A stretch of 64,000 nucleotides of DNA from Cellulomonas humilata. Lineage in GTDB: Bacteria > Actinomycetota > Actinomycetes > Actinomycetales > Cellulomonadaceae. Both the position numbers and the translations under genes were made by a program. This document shows, one piece after another, positions 58,964-64,000 of this stretch (position 1 is its first letter; the number at the start of each line of letters is the position of its first letter). The stretch covers positions 1 through 64,000 of the forward strand of contig NZ_JAUSVB010000001.1 in NCBI RefSeq assembly GCF_030814415.1, written 5' to 3'. The notes under the pieces were generated by a model that made no database searches, was not told the origin of the DNA, and saw only the letters and a list, made by a program, of their open reading frames with translations.

Positions 58964-59917
58964 ATGAAGCCTCCGATGACAGGACGCGGTGCGCGAAGGG
59001 GCGCACGCGCGGCGATCGTAGGGATCGCCTTGACGGCACTGACCGCCGGCTCACTGACGAGCGCGGCGCAGGCCTCCCCCGGCCAGAGCGTGACGACGTT
59101 GCGCGAGACGAACCCGATCTCGTTGGCCAGCGCGCTCACGGGCCGGAACGTGACGGTCAGGTCGGCCGCATTCTCCGGTGCGGCCGTGCAGGCCGGACTC
59201 TTCGCGGACTCAGGCTTCGGCGCCTTCCCGACGACCGGCGTGGCGCTGACGTCCGGCTCGTTGATCGACGCGGACCCGACCTCCGACGACGACGTGGACT
59301 TCACACGGTCCGCGGTGCTCGGCCCCAACAGCTCGCTCACCACGACCGGCGACCTCGGCGGTGCGGGTGACGGACCTCTCACCGACCTGGTCGGCGCCAC
59401 GACCTACGACGCGGCCACCCTGACCATCGACGTCGTCCCCCAGGGCCGCAGGCTCCTGCTCACCTACGTCCTCGGCTCGGAGGAGTACGCCACATGGGCG
59501 GCGACCGGGTACGGGGACGCCTTCGCGGTCTGGGTCGACGGCACCCCGTGCTCGTTCGTCCCCGGATCCGACACGCTCGTCGGGACCTCGACCGTGAACG
59601 CGTCGGTCAACAGCGAGTACTACGTAGCGAACTTCGCGCCGAACGACCCCGGCGCCGTCGGCCAGGACACGGAGATGAACGCGTTCACGGTGCCGTTGAC
59701 CTGTACCGCCACCGTCATCCCGCGGCAGCCGACGACGGTGCGCATCTCGGTGGCGGACACCCGAGACGGCCAGCTGGACAGCACCGCGCTGCTCCAGTCG
59801 GACTCGCTACGGTCCACGCAGGTCCCCACGGCGATCGGTGACTTCCTGTGCCGGCTCCTGCCGTGGCTCCCGTGGTGCCCCGACGGTGCTGCGTGGAACG
59901 GCCCGACAGCGGTCTGA
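58964..59917 (+). CDS. secreted choice-of-anchor L domain protein
   Basis: This 317-residue exported protein has a basic N-terminus, a hydrophobic stretch (IVGIALTALTAGSLTSA) and a cleavage site near AQA-SPG. The body matches the choice-of-anchor L domain, with TLTIDVVPQGRRLLLTYVLG, SEEYATWAATGYGDAFAVWV and a conserved Cys in GTPCSFVPG. Such proteins are usually attached to the cell surface by a separate anchor. Here the C-terminus (LCRLLPWLPWCPDG) has two Cys and three Trp but no LPxTG motif. Its setting among fructan genes suggests a surface or polymer-contact role, which is inference. Confidence 0.8.
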   Translation: MKPPMTGRGARRGARAAIVGIALTALTAGSLTSAAQASPGQSVTTLRETNPISLASALTGRNVTVRSAAFSGAAVQAGLFADSGFGAFPTTGVALTSGSLIDADPTSDDDVDFTRSAVLGPNSSLTTTGDLGGAGDGPLTDLVGATTYDAATLTIDVVPQGRRLLLTYVLGSEEYATWAATGYGDAFAVWVDGTPCSFVPGSDTLVGTSTVNASVNSEYYVANFAPNDPGAVGQDTEMNAFTVPLTCTATVIPRQPTTVRISVADTRDGQLDSTALLQSDSLRSTQVPTAIGDFLCRLLPWLPWCPDGAAWNGPTAV

Positions 59918-59922
59918 CAGCG

Positions 59923-59965
59923 GGTCCAGCCCTCCCGTGCAGCGGCTGCGCGGGAGGGCTGGACC
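59923..59965 (+). terminator. terminator of the choice-of-anchor L gene
   Basis: GGTCCAGCCCTCCCG (59923-59937) pairs perfectly over 15 bp with CGGGAGGGCTGGACC (59951-59965), six bases past the stop codon. CTCTTG follows in place of a clear U-tract. Confidence 0.75.
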
Positions 59966-60020
59966 GCCCGCTCTTGACGCCTGCCGTCCATCCGGGAAAG
60001 GCTTTGTCCCATGTGCTTGA

Positions 60021-60032
60021 TCAATCGATTTA
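60021..60032. promoter_or_regulatory. possible LacI-type operator upstream of the second GH32
   Basis: TCAATCGATTTA is a near-palindrome (10 of 12 bases) around AATCGATT with a central CG. It lies about 90 bases before the GH32 start and just after TTGACG at 59973-59978. It differs from the operators of the GH31/GH42 locus. The regulator is unknown and not in this window. Confidence 0.35.
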
Positions 60033-60123
60033 GCACCCCGAAGGCAGCTGCTCCACCCCTCCGCGTCCAGCGTCGGCCGTCGTGAGGTGACGAGCACGCT
60101 CGTTGTCGAGAGGCGAGTCGACG

Positions 60124-62139
60124 ATGACTCACGACCCCGCTGGCCGATCCCTGCGTCGTTCCGGTGTGCTGCTGCTCGCCGCCGCTCTGGTGGCCGCAGC
60201 CGCCGTCGGCCCACCGCACCCGACCCCCGCCCAGGCGGCCGACGTGGCTGACTCCTACCGCGCGCGCTACCACTTCACGGTGCCCGACCACTGGAAGAAC
60301 GACCCCCAGCGCCCGGTCGTGATCGACGGCACGACGCACTACTACTACCTGTACAACGCCGACTACGACGATGCCGTGGGCACGGCATGGCGGCTGGCGA
60401 CGACCACCGACAACGTGGTGTTCCACGACCAGGGAGTCGCCGCCCCGAAGGCCTCCAACGCCAACTACGACCTGTGGTCCGGCTCCGCCGTCGTGGACAC
60501 CGCGGGCACCGCCGGCTTCGGCCCGGGTGCGGTGATCATGCTGGTCACCCAGATGGACCACCCGACACCGGCGCAGATCCTGGACGCGTCCGGACCGCAG
60601 GCGCAGTTCCTCTGGTACTCCACCGACGGCGGACGGAACTTCCGGCCCGCCGGCGAGGATCCGGTCATCCCGAACGGCGGCCGCCGCGACTTCCGCGACC
60701 CCAAGGTGATCTGGGACGCCGAGCGGCAGCGCTGGGTCGCCCTGATCGCAGAAGGGCAGCGCATCGGGTTCTGGACGTCGTCGAACCTGCGGGACTGGGT
60801 CCGCGTCTCGGAGTACGTGAACACCGGGCTCGGCGTCCTCGAGTGCCCCGACCTGTTCCAGATCCGCGCCGACGACGGCACCCTGCACTGGGTCATGGGC
60901 CTGAGCGGCAACGGGTACCTCACGGGAGCACCGAGCACCTACGCCTACTGGACCGGTTCGTTCGACGGGACGACTTTCGTGCCCGACGCCCCGGACCCGC
61001 AGTGGCTCGACCACGGGTTCGACTGGTACGGCGCCGTCACCTGGGCCGATCCGGCGGACAGCCAGCAGGCTCGCCGGCTAGCTGTCGGGTGGATGAACAG
61101 CTGGTCCTACCCGTACACGACACCGACGTGGGCGGCCGACGGGTTCAACGGCACAGACTCGATCGTGCGCGAGATCCGGCTGGCGCGCTTCGGCGCTGAG
61201 TACAGCCTCGTCTCGCAGCCGGTCGCGGCCCTGGAGGACCTGGCGACCTCCGTCGCCCACCTCGGCACGTTCCGCGTCGACGGGCACCTCCCGCTCGACC
61301 ACCACGGCGACGCCTACCAGCTGGAGGCCGACATCAGCTGGGACGACCTCGACAACGTCGGGCTGCAGCTGCGCAGGTCGGCCGACGGCACCCGGCACGC
61401 CGACGTCGGCATCTTCGGCGACGTCAGCTACCTCAACCGTGGCGGCACCGGCAACCCCGACCCGTCGGGCGAGAAGTGGGAGAGCCACGCACCGTTCGAC
61501 CCGACGTCAGACCGCGTGCACCTGCGCATCCTCGTCGACCGGACGACCGTCGAGGTGTTCGTCGACGAGGGTCGTTATGTCCACTCGAGCCAGGTGTTCG
61601 CCGACCCCGACGACACCGGGATCGCGCTGTACACCTCGGGCGGCGCCGCCACGTTCTCCGACGTGACCATCACGGAGCTCGCCGGCGCCGAGCAGCGGCC
61701 CGCGCGCGTGCTGGGCGACTTCGAGGCCGGTTCCTGGGGTTCGGGATGGACCGCGAGCGGCAGCTTCGCCGGTGCGGGCCCGACCGCCACGGCCCTCCCC
61801 GGCCAGGTCGGCGCCCAGGTGCTGGACACCTTCGTGGGTGCTGGGGACCCCGCGACCGGCACGATCACGTCGCCACCGTTCACGGTGGACCGTCGGTACC
61901 TGAACGTGCTGGTCGGCGGAGGCGACCACCCGCTCGGCATCGAGCCGGCCACGTCCGTCAACCTCCTGGTGGACGGCCGCCCCGTCCGCACAGCCACCGG
62001 AGACAACACCGGACGGCTGCGGCCGGTCCGATGGGACCTCACGGACCTCGCCGGCCGGCAGGCCCAGGTCCAGGTGCTCGACGACGCGACCGGCGCATGG
62101 GGGCATCTGATCGTCGATCAGGTCGTCCTCAGCGACTAG
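60124..62139 (+). CDS. GH32 fructan beta-fructosidase, secreted, with C-terminal carbohydrate-binding-like domain
   Basis: This 671-residue exported enzyme has a signal peptide ending near PAQAAD (residue 40). The GH32 triad is nucleophile in HWKNDPQRP (D60), DFRDPKV (D192) and VLECPDLF (E240). DPQ replaces the usual DPNG, as in levanase/fructanase-like members. The beta-sandwich runs to about 515. The last 150 residues (from about DFEAGSWGSGWTASGSF) form a separate beta domain like those that bind fructan (CBM66-type), with LINVDQVV-like edge strands. The ATG at 60124 lies 11 bases after GAGAGG. It would trim levan outside the cell. Confidence 0.9.
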   Translation: MTHDPAGRSLRRSGVLLLAAALVAAAAVGPPHPTPAQAADVADSYRARYHFTVPDHWKNDPQRPVVIDGTTHYYYLYNADYDDAVGTAWRLATTTDNVVFHDQGVAAPKASNANYDLWSGSAVVDTAGTAGFGPGAVIMLVTQMDHPTPAQILDASGPQAQFLWYSTDGGRNFRPAGEDPVIPNGGRRDFRDPKVIWDAERQRWVALIAEGQRIGFWTSSNLRDWVRVSEYVNTGLGVLECPDLFQIRADDGTLHWVMGLSGNGYLTGAPSTYAYWTGSFDGTTFVPDAPDPQWLDHGFDWYGAVTWADPADSQQARRLAVGWMNSWSYPYTTPTWAADGFNGTDSIVREIRLARFGAEYSLVSQPVAALEDLATSVAHLGTFRVDGHLPLDHHGDAYQLEADISWDDLDNVGLQLRRSADGTRHADVGIFGDVSYLNRGGTGNPDPSGEKWESHAPFDPTSDRVHLRILVDRTTVEVFVDEGRYVHSSQVFADPDDTGIALYTSGGAATFSDVTITELAGAEQRPARVLGDFEAGSWGSGWTASGSFAGAGPTATALPGQVGAQVLDTFVGAGDPATGTITSPPFTVDRRYLNVLVGGGDHPLGIEPATSVNLLVDGRPVRTATGDNTGRLRPVRWDLTDLAGRQAQVQVLDDATGAWGHLIVDQVVLSD

Positions 62140-62220
62140 CCCGACCCCCTGCGCGCTGCCGCCTGAGCCGGCGACGGCTGGTAGTGTCGTGCTCCGCATC
62201 GACCCCCGGGTCGGTGAGCG

Positions 62221-62293
62221 GCCCGCGTAGCTCAGTGGATAGAGCGTCTGCCTCCGGAGCAGAAGGTCGAAGGTTCGAGTCCTTTCGCGGGCA
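62221..62293 (+). tRNA. tRNA-Arg (anticodon CCG)
   Basis: The 73-base cloverleaf is complete. Acceptor arms GCCCGCG and CGCGGGC pair with discriminator A, the D-arm is GCTCAGTGGATAGAGC, the anticodon stem TCTGC/GCAGA encloses CTCCGGA (anticodon CCG), and the T-arm contains TTCGAGT. The 3' CCA is not encoded. It reads CGG, a common Arg codon in this G+C-rich genome. Confidence 0.96.
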
Positions 62294-62457
62294 CACACAA
62301 GACCACGGACGGCACCAGCCCGTCGTGTCCTCCCCGCCGCGTGATCTGCAGCGGCCGGCCAACCCTGTCCGCAGGCTCGAGCCGTTCCTCGCACCGACGC
62401 GCCCCCATCGTCCGAACGGGTCCACAGTCGACCATCCCTTGCTCGTCGCTGGTCACG

Positions 62458-62483
62458 TGTATAGCGTGTTGGTCATGCATACA
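62458..62483. promoter_or_regulatory. possible TetR operator over the start codon
   Basis: TGTATAGC (62458-62465) and GCATACA (62477-62483) form an imperfect inverted repeat that spans the start codon of the TetR gene. This is a usual position for autoregulation. Confidence 0.35.
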
Positions 62484-63131
62484 GCCGCGTCGCGAGCGGT
62501 TCGGGCGTCCGACCTCACCGCGCGCGCCCGGATCCGGGACGCGGCCATCGCGTGCTTCGCCGACGAGGGCTTCGACGCCTCGTTCCGGACCATCGCTCAG
62601 CGTGCAGGCGTCTCTCCTGGGCTGATCACCCACCACTTCGGTTCGAAGACGGCGCTGCGCGCGGAGTGCGACGCCGAGGTGCTGCGCCACTACCAGGAGC
62701 TGAAGACCAGCAGCCTCGCCGATCCCAGCGCCTCTCTCCTGCAGAACCTCACCGGACCCAGCACGGCCGCTCCGCTGGTCGTGTACCTGCTACGCGCGAT
62801 CCATGCCGGCGGGAAACCCGCACAAGAGTTCCTCGAGCACCTCATCGACGGCGTCCGGGAGGTCATGCGGGTGGGGGTCGAGACCGGCGTCGTGCGGCCG
62901 TCGCGCGACGAGGAGGCACGCCTGCGGTACCTCACCTACCAGACGATGGGCGCTCTGCTCATCCAGTTCCTCACGTCCCCGGGGGCGACGCCGGAGGAGT
63001 TCGTCACGTCGGCCCGGGACGGACAACGGGACCAGATCCTGCCCACGCTCGAGCTGTTCACGGAGGGCTTCCTCACCACCCGGCGGATGCTCGACGACTA
63101 CCTCCTCTACGTCGGCGACCCGCCGCGGTAG
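62475..63131 (+). CDS. TetR-family transcriptional regulator
   Basis: This 218-residue protein has the TetR DNA-binding region DAAIACFADEGFDASFRTIA followed by QRAGVSPGLITHHFGSKTAL, then an all-helical ligand domain. It is followed 84 bases on by an ABC transporter ATPase gene, a pairing typical of drug- or lipid-export systems that the regulator represses. The ATG at 62475 was chosen because it begins a normal-length TetR; the frame extends upstream only through non-coding sequence and the tRNA. Confidence 0.88.
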   Translation: MHTAASRAVRASDLTARARIRDAAIACFADEGFDASFRTIAQRAGVSPGLITHHFGSKTALRAECDAEVLRHYQELKTSSLADPSASLLQNLTGPSTAAPLVVYLLRAIHAGGKPAQEFLEHLIDGVREVMRVGVETGVVRPSRDEEARLRYLTYQTMGALLIQFLTSPGATPEEFVTSARDGQRDQILPTLELFTEGFLTTRRMLDDYLLYVGDPPR

Positions 63132-63215
63132 CAGCAGGCGTCCCAGCCCGCCGAACCGAGAACGACACAGAGCGCTCGACCGACCCCTCCCCGGCAATGA
63201 ATCGAAGGAACAGGC

Positions 63216-64000
63216 ATGTCCAGCAACGCCATGGCCCTGCAGGTCGAGGGCCTCGAGAAGAGCTTCGGAACCGTGCACGCGCTTCGAGGGCTCGACCTGG
63301 CGGTCCCGACCGGCCAGGTGACCGGGTTCCTCGGACCGAACGGGTCCGGCAAGACGACGACGATCCGGATCCTGCTGGGCCTGCTCCGGTCCGACGGCGG
63401 ACGGGCGAGCCTCCTCGGCGGTGACCCGTGGAGCGATGCCGTCGCCCTGCACCGGCGGATCGCCTACGTGCCTGGGGACGTCACGCTCTGGCCCAACCTG
63501 ACCGGCGGCGAGGCGATCGACATCCTGTGCCGCCTGTCGGCGCCGCTCGACCCCGCGCGCAAGAGGGCGATGCTCGACAGGTTCGAGCTCGACCCGACCA
63601 AGAAGGCCCGCACGTACTCGAAGGGCAACAGGCAGAAGGTCGCCCTGGTCGCGGCCCTGGCCTCCGACGCGGAGCTGCTGCTGCTCGACGAGCCGACCAG
63701 TGGGCTCGACCCGCTCATGGAGGCGGCGTTCACCGAGTCGATCCGCGAGGTGAAGGCCGCCGGACGCTCCGTGCTGCTGTCCAGCCACATCTTCTCCGAG
63801 GTCGAGAAGCTCGCCGACCGGGTGACGATCATCCGCGACGGCGTGACGGTCGAGTCCGGCACGATCGCCGAGCTTCGGCACCTCACGCGCACGCAGGTGA
63901 GCACGGTGCTCGACGGTGGGGCCGACGGGCTCGCGACCCTCGCGGGCGTGCACGACCTGGCGGTCATCGACGGCCGAACGACGTTCGCGGTCGACGACGC
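63216..64000 (+). CDS. ABC exporter ATP-binding protein (partial, runs off the window)
   Basis: At least 261 residues are present and the frame is still open at 64000. Walker A GPNGSGKTTTIRIL (about 40), a variant signature YSKGNRQKVALVAAL (in place of LSGGQ), Walker B LLLLDEPTSGLDP and the switch His in VLLSSHIFSEVEKLADR are all visible. The domain order and single ATPase half point to an export-type transporter of the drug/antibiotic group, probably followed by its permease beyond the window. ATG 63216 has AAGGAA upstream. The TetR gene just before it is probably its regulator. Confidence 0.92.
   Translation, partial: MSSNAMALQVEGLEKSFGTVHALRGLDLAVPTGQVTGFLGPNGSGKTTTIRILLGLLRSDGGRASLLGGDPWSDAVALHRRIAYVPGDVTLWPNLTGGEAIDILCRLSAPLDPARKRAMLDRFELDPTKKARTYSKGNRQKVALVAALASDAELLLLDEPTSGLDPLMEAAFTESIREVKAAGRSVLLSSHIFSEVEKLADRVTIIRDGVTVESGTIAELRHLTRTQVSTVLDGGADGLATLAGVHDLAVIDGRTTFAVDD

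Overview
This is a high-G+C actinobacterial chromosome segment. The threonine/lysine genes, rho, rpmE-prfA-prmC-tsaC, the atp operon and nucS follow the order seen across Actinobacteria. The many plant-polysaccharide glycoside hydrolases and a CelR-like operator suggest a Cellulomonas-like member of the Micrococcales. That assignment is inference: only about 30 bases of 16S rRNA are inside the window.

Layout. 1-360: 5' end of a leftward 16S rRNA gene with its leader and a clear promoter. 623-4225: leftward operon of a two-pass membrane protein, a lipoprotein and a TPR/thioredoxin-fold protein. 4443-7131: rightward coiled-coil polarity-type protein and a small companion. 7128-9818: tightly overlapping leftward operon of two alpha/beta hydrolases, a HAD hydrolase and a small CxxC protein. 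10012-23599: sugar-uptake locus with GH1, GH31, a LacI regulator, GH42, two ABC permeases, a lipoprotein binding protein and GH3. Four near-identical operators (TCGAAnCGnTTCGA-like) tie it into one regulon; the enzyme set fits stepwise breakdown of xyloglucan-type oligosaccharides. 23619-27807: a Ddn-like oxidoreductase facing a TetR / 23-residue ORF / YndJ-DUF1990 / membrane protein / NagA operon.

27832-41611: housekeeping block read leftward: PPK2, rpmE, prfA, prmC, tsaC, a WecA-like transferase, an AtpI-like protein, atpB-E-F-H-A-G-D-C, a DUF2550 protein and nucS. 41745-44186: two-component system and a four-pass membrane protein. 44244-52995: rho, thrB, thrC, hom, lysA, argS. 53026-55049: MFS transporter divergent from a GntR/FCD regulator. 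55074-62139: fructan island with a GH32 lipoprotein, a GH68 levansucrase, a secreted choice-of-anchor-L protein and a second secreted GH32. 62221-64000: tRNA-Arg(CCG), a TetR regulator and the start of an ABC exporter.

The points most worth a second look are: the LacI regulon; the GH42 frame that has no stop at the family end and runs antisense through all of lacI; a tandem duplication of the tail of a TetR gene that makes a separate 23-codon ORF; atpB with no ATG/GTG/TTG available for its conserved N-terminus; strong hairpins between atp cistrons; and the fructan island. No CRISPR array, insertion sequence or prophage was seen.
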